Assembly: GCF_001814775.1 (NCBI RefSeq)
Contig: NZ_KV817781.1
Span: 266,669-330,668 of the forward strand
DNA from: Streptococcus sp. HMSC067H01
GTDB taxonomy: Bacteria; Bacillota; Bacilli; Lactobacillales; Streptococcaceae
Direction of reading: 5' to 3'
Length of the DNA: 64,000 bases
This document shows, in pieces, positions 46,936 through 57,046 of the stretch. The position numbers were made by a program, and so were the translations under genes. Within the stretch, counting starts at the first letter, position 1; each line of letters opens with the position of its first letter. The notes beneath the pieces were generated by a model. The model worked only from the letters and a program-made list of their open reading frames with translations, was not told where the DNA came from and searched no databases.

Positions 46936-47283
46936 TTATTTCATACGATAAAAATCAAGCACTAGACCAGCAGGACCTTTAACTAATAAGGACTCTGTTC
47001 CCCAATCCGTTTCACAAGGACCGTGTAAAATCTCGACACCTCTCTCTTTTAAACGTTGGTAATTCTGCTCTAGATCCTCAATCTCAATGTGAAGAATGAT
47101 ACCTGACTGAAAATCTTCCAAAGGAATCAAATGATTTTGGGACAACATTAGACAATGACTGCCAATCGTGAACTGAGCAAAGCCTTGATCAACATAATCT
47201 GCCTGTTTATCCAAAATACGCTCCAAGTCAGCACAGACTTGAGGAATACTTGAAACGATGATATCTAATTGATTTAAATTCAT
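46936..47283 (-). CDS. VOC/glyoxalase-family protein
   Basis: A 115-residue single vicinal-oxygen-chelate domain made of two beta-alpha-beta-beta-beta modules: MNLNQLDIIVSSIPQVCADLERIL and ILHIEIEDLEQNYQRLKERGVEILHGPCETDWGTESLLVKGPAGLVLDFYRMK. The family includes glyoxalases, bleomycin- and fosfomycin-resistance proteins and many unknowns; metal ligands are incomplete for a classic glyoxalase I. It lies downstream of spxB, past the spxB terminator. Confidence 0.83.
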   Translation of the reverse strand: MNLNQLDIIVSSIPQVCADLERILDKQADYVDQGFAQFTIGSHCLMLSQNHLIPLEDFQSGIILHIEIEDLEQNYQRLKERGVEILHGPCETDWGTESLLVKGPAGLVLDFYRMK

Positions 47284-47297
47284 TTACTATTCTCCAT

Positions 47298-47325
47298 AAA
47301 AAGACCGGATTGCTCCGATCTTTTT
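47298..47325 (-). terminator. Terminator of spxB (hairpin copy 3)
   Basis: Twelve-base arms (47298-47309 and 47314-47325), one G-U pair on the minus strand, followed by TTTTT. Confidence 0.85.
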
Positions 47326-47335
47326 AAGTTTCACT

Positions 47336-47392
47336 CTATGAAAATCAAAGAATAAATTCTACAAATTTAAAATTTGATTTTCGACGAGAGAA
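47336..47392. repeat. BOX-like remnant before the spxB terminator
   Basis: ATGAAAATCAAAGAA at the left and GATTTTCGACGAGA at the right correspond to the outer ends of a BOX (41825-41840 and 41963-41975), with nearly all internal boxes missing. Confidence 0.5.
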
Positions 47393-47393
47393 A

Positions 47394-49169
47394 TTATTTA
47401 ATTGCGCGTGATTGCAATCCTTCTTCTTCCAAGAAGAGACGGAATGGTACGAGTTCTTCTGCTTCGTATTTTTCCTTGAAGGCCTTGATTGCTTCTTCTG
47501 AGTGTTGTTTTGGATCCAACTCAAGAACTTCTACTGGAAGTGGACGGTGTTGTGTGATGCGCGCATCGATGACAACTGTCTTACCTTCTTTGTTCAATTT
47601 AACAGCTTCTGCAACAACTGCATCGATATCTTCGATACGGTTTACTGTAAATCCAACAGCTCCTTGTGCTTCAGCGATTTTAGCGTAGTCAGCGTTTGTG
47701 AAGTCTACACCAAACAAGTGTTTGTTTGTATCTTCGTATTTGTTCTTGATGAAGGCATACTCATCGTTTGTAAAGACAACGTTGATAACTGGAAGGTTGT
47801 ATTGAACGTTAGTAATAACATCTGGATAAACCATGTTGAAAGCTCCGTCACCCATGATGTTCCATACTTGGCGATCTGGGTTGTCCTTCTTAGCAGCGAT
47901 ACCACCAGGGATAGCGATACCCATTGTTGCAAAGAGTGGAGATGTACGCCACATATTCTTAGGAGTCATGTGAAGGTGACGAGTTGATGTTTGAGTAGAG
48001 TTACCGACGTCGATTGAGTAGATAGCGTCTTGATCAGCATGTTTGTTGATTGCATTGTAAACTTGATACAATTGCAATTCACCCTCAGTTTTACCTTCGA
48101 GTTTGTTCATGTAATCACGCCAGTTTCGGTTGTTCTTCACGTTTGCACGCCACCATGGAGTAGATTCAACTGGGTTCACTTTGTCAAGGATAGCTTTAGC
48201 TGCTTGACCTGCGTCACCAAGGATTGAAGCGTCTAGGGCGTGACGTTTACCAAGTTTGTAAGGGTCAATATCAACTTGGATGAATTTTTCAGTGTTTTTG
48301 AATGCTTCGTATACTTCAGCAAATGGGAAGTTTGATCCAAGGAAAAGAACTGTATCTGCTTCAAAGACCACTTCGTTGGCTGGTTTCCAACCAACACGGT
48401 AAGCAGAACCTGTCAAACCTTCATAGTTCCATTCGAAAGCTTCAAAGTTTTTACCAGTTGTGATGATTGGTGCTTTGATTTTACGTGACAATTCAGTGAT
48501 CACTTCACCAGCTTTAACACCACCGTAACCAGCATAGATCACTGGACGTTCAGCATTGTTCAAGATTTCAACAGCTTTGTCGATTTCAACTTCGTTCAAA
48601 GCAGGAGCGATGAATGAACGCTCGTATGAACCTGATCCATAGTATGAGTTTTCGTCGATTTCTTGGAAACCGAAGTTTACTGGAATTTCAACGACAGCTG
48701 GACCTTTTTTAGAAACGGCAGCACGGCAAGCTTCGTCAATCACTTTTGGTAATTGCTCTGCGTAAGCTACACGTTTGTTGTAAACAGCGATACCGTTGTA
48801 CATTGGGTTTTGGTTCAATTCTTGGAAGGCATCCATGTTCAATTCGTTAACTGGACGTGATCCAAGGATCGCTAGGAATGGAGTGTTATCCATTGCTGCA
48901 TCGTAAACACCATTAATCAAGTGAGTCGCACCAGGTCCACCTGAACCAACTGCAACACCGATTGAGCCGCCAAATTTCGCTTGCATAACAGCGGCAAGAG
49001 CACCTGTTTCTTCGTGGCGAACTTGCAAGAAACGGATATCTTTGTCTTCAGCCAAAGCGTCCATAAGTGAGCTAAGTGTTCCTGATGGGATACCGTAGAT
49101 AGTATCTACGCCCCATGTTTTCAATACGTTAAGCATTGCTGCAGATGCAGTAATTTTCCCTTGAGTCAT
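47394..49169 (-). CDS. spxB: Pyruvate oxidase SpxB
   Basis: Converts pyruvate, phosphate and O2 to acetyl phosphate, CO2 and H2O2; the main source of hydrogen peroxide in oral streptococci. The 591-residue protein has the TPP-enzyme layout: N-terminal Pyr domain with the catalytic Glu in [18 protein letters not shown], a central FAD-binding domain, and the C-terminal PP domain with [19 protein letters not shown] (TPP/Mg2+). GGAGAGTTATC precedes the ATG. Known to respond to CcpA and SpxR; cre-like sequences lie upstream. Adjacent to the copper operon. Confidence 0.97.
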   Translation of the reverse strand: MTQGKITASAAMLNVLKTWGVDTIYGIPSGTLSSLMDALAEDKDIRFLQVRHEETGALAAVMQAKFGGSIGVAVGSGGPGATHLINGVYDAAMDNTPFLAILGSRPVNELNMDAFQELNQNPMYNGIAVYNKRVAYAEQLPKVIDEACRAAVSKKGPAVVEIPVNFGFQEIDENSYYGSGSYERSFIAPALNEVEIDKAVEILNNAERPVIYAGYGGVKAGEVITELSRKIKAPIITTGKNFEAFEWNYEGLTGSAYRVGWKPANEVVFEADTVLFLGSNFPFAEVYEAFKNTEKFIQVDIDPYKLGKRHALDASILGDAGQAAKAILDKVNPVESTPWWRANVKNNRNWRDYMNKLEGKTEGELQLYQVYNAINKHADQDAIYSIDVGNSTQTSTRHLHMTPKNMWRTSPLFATMGIAIPGGIAAKKDNPDRQVWNIMGDGAFNMVYPDVITNVQYNLPVINVVFTNDEYAFIKNKYEDTNKHLFGVDFTNADYAKIAEAQGAVGFTVNRIEDIDAVVAEAVKLNKEGKTVVIDARITQHRPLPVEVLELDPKQHSEEAIKAFKEKYEAEELVPFRLFLEEEGLQSRAIK

Positions 49170-49206
49170 AATGATAACTCTCCTTAAAAGTTAATTTGAT
49201 GAATAA

Positions 49207-49345
49207 TAAAAGCGCTTTTATATGTTTTTTGAAAACGATTCAGTAAATTTACACTCCTAATTTATCACATTTACTTATAGTTTCATAAGAATGTGCTCAG
49301 AAACTTTCATTCTCTATTACAGTACAGATTGAAAACGTTTTGAAA
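49207..49345 (-). promoter_or_regulatory. spxB upstream region with cre-like sites
   Basis: Between copA and spxB are the palindrome TAAAAGCGCTTTTA (49207-49220), TTGAAAACGATTCA (49229-49242) and ATTGAAAACGTTTTGA (49328-49343), all close to the CcpA cre consensus WTGNAANCGNWNNCW. Which is used cannot be told from sequence. Confidence 0.5.
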
Positions 49346-49362
49346 ATCTGTTTTAGAATAGC

Positions 49363-49387
49363 AAAAAAGCGGTTAAGACCGCCTTTT
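49363..49387 (-). terminator. Terminator of the cop operon
   Basis: AAAGGCGGT and ACCGCTTTTTT arms around CTTA on the minus strand; touches the copA stop codon. Confidence 0.9.
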
Positions 49388-51609
49388 TAATCGACTTTAG
49401 TAAAATTAAGCATGAGAGAGCTGATTAAAACAGATACTGAACTAAAGGCCATGGCCAATCCTGCAAGTTCTGGATTGAGTACCAAACCAAGACCAGAAAA
49501 CACTCCTGCTGCAATCGGAATACCAATGAGGTTATAGATAGAAGCCCAGAAAAGATTGAGTAGAATACGATTAAAGGTCTTCTTACTCATATCAAAAGCA
49601 CGTGCCAATCCTAGTAAATTGTTGGTTGTAAGGACAAGATCTGCTGATTCAATGGCAATATCTGTCCCAGAGCCCATGGCAATTCCGACATCCGCTACAC
49701 TGAGGGCCGGCGCATCATTGATGCCATCTCCAACAAAGGCCAATTTGCCATTCTTTTGAAGCTTGTGAATTTCATGTGCCTTTTCCTCTGGCAAGACATT
49801 TGCGATCACTTCTTCGATTCCAATTTGGCTTGCAATGGCATGGGCTACTCCAGCATTATCTCCTGTAAGCATAACCGTTCTAAGACCGCGTTTTTTCAAT
49901 TTAGCAATAGCTTCTTTGGCATTTTCCTTAGGGACATCCTGTAAGGCAATTAAGCCTTTTAACTCACCATCCACGGATAGGAAGACAACTGTTTTTGCTT
50001 CTTTCTCAAGCAAATCAAATCGTTCTTGATAATCATGTGGAATTGCAAGATCATCTAAGAGTTTGGCATTCCCCAGCAAGACTTGTTTACTATTAATAAT
50101 CCCAGTCACACCTTTTCCATGCAAGGCTTGGAAGTTTTCCACTGGGTAAAGGCTAATTCCTAGTTCAGATGCACGATTAACAACAGCTTGAGCTAGCGGG
50201 TGTTGAGATACATCTTCCAGTGAAGCAGCCAAGCTGAGCACTTCTCTTTCATCACCAATAACATCTGTCACTACTGGCTTCCCTTCGGTCAAGGTTCCTG
50301 TCTTATCAAAAACAACCGTTTGGACTTTTTGAATTTCCTGTAAAACTGTACCATTTTTGAGAAGAATTCCCATCTTGGCACTTCGTCCTGTTCCAACCAT
50401 GAGTGCTGTCGGTGTCGCAAGTCCAAGAGCACAAGGGCAGGCAATAATCAAGACTGCTACTCCATAAAGAAGGGAAGTCACAAAGCTTTCACCAAGCAAA
50501 ACAAACCAGACCCAAAAAGTAAGAAGTCCTAAAATGACAACTGCTGGTACAAAAATCCCAGAAATCTTGTCTGTCAAATCTTGAATAGGAGCACGACTTG
50601 TTTGAGCTTTCTTCACAAAGTCTACAATCTGAGCCAACATTGTTTCAGAACCTACTTTTTCAGCTCTAAAAATGATCGTACCACTATTATTGATGGTTGA
50701 TCCAATAACAGCATCTCCAACTGATTTATCGACTGGAATACTTTCCCCAGTTACCATTGATTCATCAATACTCGTTTCACCTTCTAACACAGTCCCATCA
50801 ACGGCAATTTTTTCACCTGGTCGAACGCGAATGAGATCCCCAACTTTGACTTGTTCTAGAGGGATTTGAACATAAACATCATCACGCAAAACCTCTGCTG
50901 TTTTGGCTTGTAGGTCTAATAATTTTTCGACTGCCTGCGAAGTATTTTTTCGCATTTTTTCCTCAAAAACTGCTCCCAAAAGAATGAAGAAGAGGATAAA
51001 TGCAGCACTTTCAAAGTAAACGGGCAGACCAGTGAAGAGGGCAACTAAGCTATAGAAATAGGCCACTAGGGTTCCCAGAGCAACCAAGGTATCCATGTTG
51101 GAATTGTGCTTTTTAAAACTAGCCCAGGCGCTTCTGATATATGGAACTCCAGCTACCAGCATAATGGGTGTTGTGGCTAAAAAGGTGCCCCAACGCATGA
51201 CTTGGTGATTAATTCCTCCTGTAGACATCCCAATCATGAGAATCACAAGAGGCATAGTAAAGATACTAGTAATCCAAAAACGTTGTAAAAGGCTTAGAGA
51301 TTTTTGAGTCTTCTCAACTACAGTATAACTCCCCTTCTGCATCTTCATGCCGCATGAAAATTCATGCTCACCCAACTCTTGAGGAGTAAAACGAATGACT
51401 TTTTCCTCATCTTGAGCGATTGGTTCTAGGATTCCTTCTTCTTCGAAGAGAATCTCCTTATAGCAGTTTGATGGTGTCACACGGTGAAAGGTAATCTCAG
51501 CAGGAACTCCTTTTTGTAGTTGAATATGGGCTGGATGATAGCCTTTTTCTGCTGTAATACGAATTTTTTGCACACCATTTTCAAGGCTTGCTTTTACAAT
51601 TTCAGTCAT
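49387..51609 (-). CDS. copA: Copper-exporting P1B-type ATPase CopA
   Basis: Pumps Cu+ out of the cell. 740 residues. The N-terminal ~100 residues form a cupredoxin-like domain with the ligand cluster [14 protein letters not shown] instead of the usual CxxC ferredoxin-like domain, as in pneumococcus. The core has the CPC motif [12 protein letters not shown] in the membrane, the phosphorylation site DKTGTL, HP-motif SQHPLAQA and [10 protein letters not shown]. Last gene of copY-cupA-copA. Confidence 0.96.
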   Translation of the reverse strand: MTEIVKASLENGVQKIRITAEKGYHPAHIQLQKGVPAEITFHRVTPSNCYKEILFEEEGILEPIAQDEEKVIRFTPQELGEHEFSCGMKMQKGSYTVVEKTQKSLSLLQRFWITSIFTMPLVILMIGMSTGGINHQVMRWGTFLATTPIMLVAGVPYIRSAWASFKKHNSNMDTLVALGTLVAYFYSLVALFTGLPVYFESAAFILFFILLGAVFEEKMRKNTSQAVEKLLDLQAKTAEVLRDDVYVQIPLEQVKVGDLIRVRPGEKIAVDGTVLEGETSIDESMVTGESIPVDKSVGDAVIGSTINNSGTIIFRAEKVGSETMLAQIVDFVKKAQTSRAPIQDLTDKISGIFVPAVVILGLLTFWVWFVLLGESFVTSLLYGVAVLIIACPCALGLATPTALMVGTGRSAKMGILLKNGTVLQEIQKVQTVVFDKTGTLTEGKPVVTDVIGDEREVLSLAASLEDVSQHPLAQAVVNRASELGISLYPVENFQALHGKGVTGIINSKQVLLGNAKLLDDLAIPHDYQERFDLLEKEAKTVVFLSVDGELKGLIALQDVPKENAKEAIAKLKKRGLRTVMLTGDNAGVAHAIASQIGIEEVIANVLPEEKAHEIHKLQKNGKLAFVGDGINDAPALSVADVGIAMGSGTDIAIESADLVLTTNNLLGLARAFDMSKKTFNRILLNLFWASIYNLIGIPIAAGVFSGLGLVLNPELAGLAMAFSSVSVLISSLMLNFTKVD

Positions 51610-51618
51610 ATCATTCTC

Positions 51619-51990
51619 CTATTCTACAATCATCTTACCGTGCATCATATTCATGCCACAAGAGAAACCATATTCTCCTGCTTCTTCAGGAGTAATTTCA
51701 ACCACATATTGGTCTCCCATAGGCAGATCAGCATGCACACCAAAGTCTGGGAAAACGATTTGGTCCAAGCAAGGTGAAGGATCTTTTCGATCGAAAATAA
51801 TGCGAGCTGGTTGCGATTTTTTGAGGATAATAGTTCCTGGAGTGTAGCCCCCCATGACTTCCACACGAATCTCCTGATAGCCATTTTTTTGCTGGGCTCT
51901 CTTAGCATCTTCTTGCGGTTTTTTGAAAAACCAAAAGAGGATAAAAGCAATCATTCCTAAAACAACAATAGATACAAATAGATTTAACAT
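51619..51990 (-). CDS. cupA: Membrane-anchored copper chaperone CupA
   Basis: A 123-residue cupredoxin anchored by the N-terminal helix MLNLFVSIVVLGMIAFILFWFF. The C-terminal domain holds two Cu+ sites with ligands in DPSPCLDQI and GFSCGMNMMHG. CupA binds copper at the membrane and passes it to CopA. It ends nine bases before copA and starts ten bases after copY. The same cupredoxin fold is present at the N-terminus of CopA. Confidence 0.95.
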   Translation of the reverse strand: MLNLFVSIVVLGMIAFILFWFFKKPQEDAKRAQQKNGYQEIRVEVMGGYTPGTIILKKSQPARIIFDRKDPSPCLDQIVFPDFGVHADLPMGDQYVVEITPEEAGEYGFSCGMNMMHGKMIVE

Positions 51991-52000
51991 AGCGTCTCCT

Positions 52001-52396
52001 TTACATACAATTACATCTTACTTCTGTTACAGCACTTGTTTTTTTCTTTGAAATCACTTCTTCCAAGCTTTCCAAGTCAGCTAGGGTAAAGTCACATTCT
52101 TCAATCAAATCAGCAAGTAACTGTTTCATTCTGCGAGAACAAAGCTTGTCTTTGATATCCTGGACAAGTAACTTCCTACTATCTTCCTGCGTCAAAAGAG
52201 CTGAATAAATAAAGGACTTGCCCTGTTTTTCTCGAGTCAAACATTCTTTCTCCACCAAACGAGCCAAGAGTGTCTGGATCGTGGATTTGGACCAACTGAA
52301 CCTTTTCTCTAATACTTTTATGAGATCAGTACTAGTCTGCTCTCCCTGCATCCAGATAATCTTCATGACCTGCCATTCTGCATCCGAAATCTGCAT
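52001..52396 (-). CDS. copY: Copper-responsive repressor CopY
   Basis: A 131-residue winged-helix repressor of the BlaI/MecI/CopY family, starting MQISDAEWQVMKIIWMQGEQTSTDLIKVLEKRFSWSKSTIQTLLARLVEKECL. Near the C-terminus are Cys residues (SRRMKQL.., EECDF and ending RCNCM), the last giving a CxC metal site. GGAGGG lies just before ATG 52396; the longer reading would start inside the operator. Represses copY-cupA-copA from two cop boxes until Cu+ displaces Zn2+. Confidence 0.94.
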   Translation of the reverse strand: MQISDAEWQVMKIIWMQGEQTSTDLIKVLEKRFSWSKSTIQTLLARLVEKECLTREKQGKSFIYSALLTQEDSRKLLVQDIKDKLCSRRMKQLLADLIEECDFTLADLESLEEVISKKKTSAVTEVRCNCM

Positions 52397-52410
52397 TGTT
52401 ATCCCTCCTA

Positions 52411-52470
52411 AATCTACATTTGTCAATTATAAACTAAGTATACTCTCAAAATCTACATTTGTCAATTAAA
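52411..52470 (-). promoter_or_regulatory. cop promoter with two CopY operators
   Basis: TTGACAAATGTAGATTTT occurs twice on the minus strand (about 52411-52426 and 52450-52465), each containing the cop-box core KACANNYGTA. The outer copy supplies -35 TTGACA (52460-52465); 17 bases on is -10 TATACT (52437-52442). The inner copy lies just downstream of the start point. Confidence 0.92.
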
Positions 52471-52600
52471 TTTCCTTAAAATTTTAAAATTTCTCTTTCC
52501 AATAGATTTTATCTATCATTGTGATAGAAAATACATATTATCCAAAGCAGATTTTTAATGCTACAATGTTTTTATCATTTCTAGATGGGAGGTTCTATTT

Positions 52601-53281
52601 TTGGATTGGTCCATTGTTGAACAATATCTACCACTATATCAAAAGGCATTCTTTCTAACCTTGCATATTGCAGTTTGGGGAATTCTAGGTTCTTTTTTGG
52701 TTGGTCTACTTGTCAGCGTCATCCGGCATTACCGCCTTCCTGTTTTCTCCCAGTTGGCAACAGCCTATATCGAACTTTCACGAAATACACCCCTTTTGAT
52801 ACAACTTTTCTTTCTCTACTTCGGCCTACCTAGAATAGGGATTGTTCTTTCTTCAGAAGTCTGTGCAACAGTCGGGCTCATCTTTTTAGGTGGTTCCTAT
52901 ATGGCAGAATCCTTCCGAAGCGGGCTAGAAGCAGTCAGTCAAACCCAGCATGAAATTGGTTTAGCCATTGGGCTTACTCCATTCCAGGTCTTTCGCTACG
53001 TGGTTCTGCCACAAGCGACAGCGGTTGCTCTACCATCCTTTAGCGCCAATGTTATTTTCCTCATCAAGGAAACTTCTGTCTTCTCAGCGGTTGCCCTTGC
53101 TGATCTTATGTACGTTGCTAAGGATTTGATAGGACTCTACTATGAAACAGATATCGCACTAGCCATGTTGGTGGTTGCTTACCTTATCATGCTTCTACCT
53201 ATTTCACTAGTCTTTAGTTGGATAGAAAGGAGGCTCCGTCATGCAGGATTCGGGAATGCAAGTACTCTTTCAGGGAAATAA
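52601..53281 (+). CDS. Polar amino-acid ABC transporter permease (first)
   Basis: A 226-residue membrane subunit of the His/Glu/Gln/Arg family with about five helices. The N-terminal YQKAFFLTLHIAVWGILGSFLVG and the EAA loop SQTQHEIGLAIGLTPFQVFRYVVLPQA are characteristic. The start is TTG at 52601, supported by GGGAGG eight bases upstream and by the absence of an in-frame ATG. Partner of the next permease; together with the ATPase and lipoprotein they form a glutamine/glutamate-type importer. Confidence 0.92.
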   Translation: MDWSIVEQYLPLYQKAFFLTLHIAVWGILGSFLVGLLVSVIRHYRLPVFSQLATAYIELSRNTPLLIQLFFLYFGLPRIGIVLSSEVCATVGLIFLGGSYMAESFRSGLEAVSQTQHEIGLAIGLTPFQVFRYVVLPQATAVALPSFSANVIFLIKETSVFSAVALADLMYVAKDLIGLYYETDIALAMLVVAYLIMLLPISLVFSWIERRLRHAGFGNASTLSGK

Positions 53282-53918
53282 TCTCCTGAGAATCTTACAG
53301 GGATTGGGCGTCACGATTGGGATTTCTATCCTGTCTGTCTTCTTATCCATGATTTTCGGAACAGTTATGGGAATTATCATGACTTCTCATTCTAGAGTGA
53401 TTCGCTTCTTGACACGCTTATATCTAGAATTTATCCGTATCATGCCCCAGCTAGTGCTTCTCTTCATCGTTTACTTTGGTTTGGCTCGAAACTTTAATAT
53501 CAATATCTCTGGTGAGACTTCTGCCATTATCGTTTTTACCCTCTGGGGAACAGCTGAGATGGGAGACTTGGTCCGTGGAGCAATCACTTCTCTTCCTAAG
53601 CATCAGTTTGAGAGCGGACAAGCGCTTGGCTTAACTAAAGTGCAACTCTACTACCATATCATTATCCCTCAAGTTTTGAGAAGGCTTCTACCGCAAGCCA
53701 TCAACCTTGTCACTCGGATGATTAAAACAACTTCCTTGGTTGTTTTGATTGGGGTTGTTGAGGTTACCAAGGTTGGACAACAAATCATCGATAGCAATCG
53801 CTTAACCATCCCAACCGCTTCCTTTTGGATATATGGAACCATCCTAGTCTTGTATTTCGCAGTTTGCTTCCCTATTTCCAAACTATCTACTCATCTAGAA
53901 AAACATTGGAGGAACTAA
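53241..53918 (+). CDS. Polar amino-acid ABC transporter permease (second)
   Basis: A 225-residue membrane subunit. The helix pair LLRILQGLGVTIGISILSVFLSMIFGTVMG starts the transmembrane domain and the EAA loop is LPKHQFESGQALGLTKVQLYYHIIIPQVLRRLLP. It starts 41 bases before the end of the first permease; AGGAGG at 53228-53233 supports this ATG. The ATPase gene follows with no gap. Confidence 0.92.
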   Translation: MQDSGMQVLFQGNNLLRILQGLGVTIGISILSVFLSMIFGTVMGIIMTSHSRVIRFLTRLYLEFIRIMPQLVLLFIVYFGLARNFNINISGETSAIIVFTLWGTAEMGDLVRGAITSLPKHQFESGQALGLTKVQLYYHIIIPQVLRRLLPQAINLVTRMIKTTSLVVLIGVVEVTKVGQQIIDSNRLTIPTASFWIYGTILVLYFAVCFPISKLSTHLEKHWRN

Positions 53919-54677
53919 ATGTCTGAAACTATTTTAGAAATCAAGGAACTAAAAAAATCCTTCGGAGACAATCCTATCCTCCAAGGACTTTCTCTAGATA
54001 TCAAAAAGGGTGAAGTTGTCGTCATCCTAGGACCATCTGGTTGTGGGAAAAGTACCCTCCTTCGTTGCCTCAATGGTTTAGAAAGTATTCAAGGAGGAGA
54101 TATCCTGCTGGATGGCCAGTCCATCGTTGAAAATAAAAAAGATTTTCACCTGGTTCGCCAAAAGATCGGTATGGTCTTTCAAAGTTATGAACTCTTTCCT
54201 CACTTGGATGTCCTTCAAAACCTCATCCTAGGCCCTATCAAGGCTCAAGGGAGAGACAAGAAAGAAGTAACGGAAGAAGCTCTGCAACTACTGGAACGTG
54301 TCGGACTTCTAGACAAAAAACATAGCTTCGCTCGCCAGTTATCTGGTGGACAAAAGCAACGGGTAGCCATCGTTCGTGCCCTTCTCATGCATCCAGAAAT
54401 TATCCTCTTTGACGAAGTAACTGCTTCACTGGATCCAGAAATGGTGCGTGAGGTCCTAGAACTTATCAATGACTTGGCACAAGAAGGGCGTACCATGATA
54501 CTGGTAACCCATGAAATGCAGTTTGCCCAAGCAATTGCGGATCGCATTATCTTTCTAGACCAGGGAAAAATTGCTGAAGAAGGAACTGCTCAAGAATTCT
54601 TCACAAATCCACAAACGAAACGAGCACAAGAATTTTTAAATGTCTTTGACTTTAGCCAGTTTGGCTCATATCTATAA
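53919..54677 (+). CDS. Polar amino-acid ABC transporter ATPase
   Basis: A 252-residue nucleotide-binding subunit. Walker A is GPSGCGKST, the signature is QLSGGQKQRVAIVRALLM, Walker B is IILFDEVTASLDPEM, and the switch His is in LVTHEMQFAQAI. GlnQ-like sequence fits import of glutamine or related amino acids. It begins directly after the second permease stop (GGAGGAACTAA before the ATG). Confidence 0.94.
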   Translation: MSETILEIKELKKSFGDNPILQGLSLDIKKGEVVVILGPSGCGKSTLLRCLNGLESIQGGDILLDGQSIVENKKDFHLVRQKIGMVFQSYELFPHLDVLQNLILGPIKAQGRDKKEVTEEALQLLERVGLLDKKHSFARQLSGGQKQRVAIVRALLMHPEIILFDEVTASLDPEMVREVLELINDLAQEGRTMILVTHEMQFAQAIADRIIFLDQGKIAEEGTAQEFFTNPQTKRAQEFLNVFDFSQFGSYL

Positions 54678-54695
54678 TCAATAAAGGAGATTATT

Positions 54696-55562
54696 ATGAA
54701 ACTACTTAAACCACTTTTAACTGTTTTAGCACTCGCCTTTGCCCTTATCTTTATCACAGCTTGTAGCTCAGGTGGAAACGCTGGTTCATCGTCTGGTAAA
54801 ACCACTGCCAAGGCTCGCACAATCGATGAAATCAAAAAAAGCGGTGAACTGCGAATCGCCGTATTTGGAGACAAGAAACCATTTGGTTACGTTGACAATG
54901 ATGGTTCTTACCAAGGTTATGATATCGAACTAGGTAACCAATTAGCACAAGACCTTGGTGTAAAGGTCAAATACGTTTCTGTCGATGCTGCCAACCGTGC
55001 TGAATACTTGATTTCAAACAAGGTTGATATCACCCTTGCCAACTTCACAGTTACTGACGAACGTAAGAAACAAGTTGACTTTGCCCTTCCTTACATGAAA
55101 GTTTCTCTCGGTGTTGTGTCACCTAAGACTGGTCTCATTACAGATGTTAAGCAACTTGAAGGCAAAACCTTGATCGTTACAAAAGGAACTACTGCTGAAA
55201 CTTACTTTGAGAAAAATCACCCAGAAGTAAAACTACAAAAATACGATCAATATAGCGATGCCTACCAAGCCCTTCTTGACGGACGTGGAGATGCCTTTTC
55301 TACTGACAATACTGAAGTCCTAGCTTGGGCGCTTGAAAACAAAGGATTTGAAGTAGGAATTACCTCTCTAGGTAACCCAGATACCATCGCACCAGCAGTT
55401 CAAAAAGGTAAGCAAGAATTACTTGACTACATCAACCAAGAAATCGAAAAATTAGGTAAGGAAAACTTCTTCCACAAAGCCTATGAAAAAACACTCCACC
55501 CAACTTACGGTGACGCTGCTAAAGCAGATGACCTTGTTGTTGAAGGCGGAAAAGTTGACTAA
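54696..55562 (+). CDS. Polar amino-acid binding lipoprotein
   Basis: A 288-residue substrate-binding lipoprotein: signal peptide MKLLKPLLTVLALAFALIFITAC with Cys23. The SBP_bac_3 fold is shown by SGELRIAVFGDKKPFGYVDNDGSYQGYDIELGNQLAQDLGVKVKYV and later FSTDNTEVLAW. Likely binds glutamine, glutamate or aspartate. Last gene of the four-gene importer; AAGGAGATTATT precedes the ATG and a convergent terminator follows. Confidence 0.93.
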   Translation: MKLLKPLLTVLALAFALIFITACSSGGNAGSSSGKTTAKARTIDEIKKSGELRIAVFGDKKPFGYVDNDGSYQGYDIELGNQLAQDLGVKVKYVSVDAANRAEYLISNKVDITLANFTVTDERKKQVDFALPYMKVSLGVVSPKTGLITDVKQLEGKTLIVTKGTTAETYFEKNHPEVKLQKYDQYSDAYQALLDGRGDAFSTDNTEVLAWALENKGFEVGITSLGNPDTIAPAVQKGKQELLDYINQEIEKLGKENFFHKAYEKTLHPTYGDAAKADDLVVEGGKVD

Positions 55563-55582
55563 TACTTTCCGAGAATAAAAAG

Positions 55583-55615
55583 AAATCAGGTAATCCTAGT
55601 GACTACCTGATTTTT
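55583..55615. terminator. Shared terminator of the importer operon and pyrE
   Basis: Ten-base perfect arms (55583-55592 and 55604-55613) with A and T runs at both ends, between converging genes. Confidence 0.88.
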
Positions 55616-55622
55616 CTATGTT

Positions 55623-56255
55623 CTAAACATTTTGCCAATTTTCCTGGTCTTCTTTAAATCGTTTTAAAAGGTCAAGTCCTTCTGGTGTGATATAACCTTC
55701 TTCTTGGGCTAGGTGGATGAGTTCGCTATAGTTTGAAAGTGTCACCAGTTTGACACCAGCATTCGCAAAGTTCTTATCTGCTTTTGCTAGTTGATAGCTG
55801 AAAATAGCTACAACACCCAGAACATCTGCTCCTTCACGCTTGGCAGCAGCCACGGCCTCAAGAACTGAGCCACCAGTTGAAATCAAATCTTCAACAACGA
55901 CCATTTTTTGCCCTTGGGCTACACGGCCTTCGATTTGGTTGCCTGCTCCGTGGTCTTTTGGTTTGCTACGGATATAGGCAAATGGCAGATTCATCTTATC
56001 AGCGATGATGGCTCCGTGTGGAATCCCTGCTGTCGCAGTTCCTGCAATCACTTCTACTTCAGGAAAGGCTTCTTTGATAGCTTCTACAAATCCATTCTCA
56101 ATCAAGGTACGTGTCTCTGGGTAGGCAAGTGTTACACGGTTGTCTGTGTAAATCGGTGACTTAATGCCTGATGCCCATGTAAAGGGCTCTTCTGGTTTGA
56201 GGTAAACGGCTTGAATTTTCAATAGATGGCTAGCAATATCTTTAGCAAGTGTCAT
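55623..56255 (-). CDS. pyrE: Orotate phosphoribosyltransferase
   Basis: Makes orotidine 5'-phosphate from orotate and PRPP in de novo pyrimidine synthesis. The 210-residue protein has the PRPP motif [16 protein letters not shown] and the orotate-binding [13 protein letters not shown] near the N-terminus. It follows pyrF by 38 bases and shares its PyrR-controlled leader. Confidence 0.97.
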   Translation of the reverse strand: MTLAKDIASHLLKIQAVYLKPEEPFTWASGIKSPIYTDNRVTLAYPETRTLIENGFVEAIKEAFPEVEVIAGTATAGIPHGAIIADKMNLPFAYIRSKPKDHGAGNQIEGRVAQGQKMVVVEDLISTGGSVLEAVAAAKREGADVLGVVAIFSYQLAKADKNFANAGVKLVTLSNYSELIHLAQEEGYITPEGLDLLKRFKEDQENWQNV

Positions 56256-56293
56256 GATGTGCTCCTTTTTATAGCGTTAAATGAATCTTCTTT

Positions 56294-56995
56294 TTAAATC
56301 CAATCTTGTGTCCATTCTTCTTTGATGGCATGATAGGCTGCGACTGGATCAGCTGCTTGCGTAATCGGACGACCAACTACGATGTAGTCACTGCCAATCT
56401 GGTATGCTTCTCCTGGGGTTACTACCCGTTTCTGATCTCCTGCTTCTGTCCCTCTTGGGCGAATCCCTGGTGTCAGACAGATAAAGTCTTCATGAGTTGC
56501 TTGTTTGATGAGCTTGGCTTCTTGAGCCGAGCAAACGACTCCATCTAGACCAGCTTCAGCTGTTTTCTGGGCATAGTGGATAACCGACTCTTGGAGGCTG
56601 GTTTGGATATTTTGACACTCCTGCATTTGTTCTTCCGAGGTTGAGGTTAATTGGGTCACCGCTATGAGAATCCCCTTGTCTCCCAATCCTTCACGCGCTG
56701 CTTGCATCATTTCAACCCCACCTGCTGCCTGCACATTGGTCATGTCAACTCCCAGGTTCGATAAAATTTTCATGGTTGATTTGACTGTATTGGGAATATC
56801 ATGCAGTTTGAGATCCAAAAAGACACTATGTCCTAATGACTTCAAATAACGGACAACTTCAGGCCCTACAGCATAGTAGATTTCCATTCCTACTTTGACA
56901 TAGAGCTTTTCCTCTGCTGGAAATAGGGCTAAGAACTTCTTGGCTTCTTCAAAACTTGGAAAATCCAGAGCTATGACTGGGCGACTTTCACGCAT
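56294..56995 (-). CDS. pyrF: Orotidine 5'-phosphate decarboxylase
   Basis: Decarboxylates OMP to UMP, the last step of pyrimidine synthesis. 233 residues; the active-site segment [14 protein letters not shown] supplies the Asp-Lys-Asp charge network and the phosphate loop is [16 protein letters not shown]. First gene of pyrF-pyrE, behind a PyrR attenuator. Confidence 0.97.
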   Translation of the reverse strand: MRESRPVIALDFPSFEEAKKFLALFPAEEKLYVKVGMEIYYAVGPEVVRYLKSLGHSVFLDLKLHDIPNTVKSTMKILSNLGVDMTNVQAAGGVEMMQAAREGLGDKGILIAVTQLTSTSEEQMQECQNIQTSLQESVIHYAQKTAEAGLDGVVCSAQEAKLIKQATHEDFICLTPGIRPRGTEAGDQKRVVTPGEAYQIGSDYIVVGRPITQAADPVAAYHAIKEEWTQDWI

Positions 56996-57046
56996 GCGTT
57001 TCTCCTCTTATCTTTCTTATCAGCCCAGCTTCCGTCAAAGAGACTA

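Noticed and set aside
52397..52426. Longer N-terminus for CopY
   Set aside because: It would place the start codon inside the CopY operator and before the ribosome site GGAGGG.
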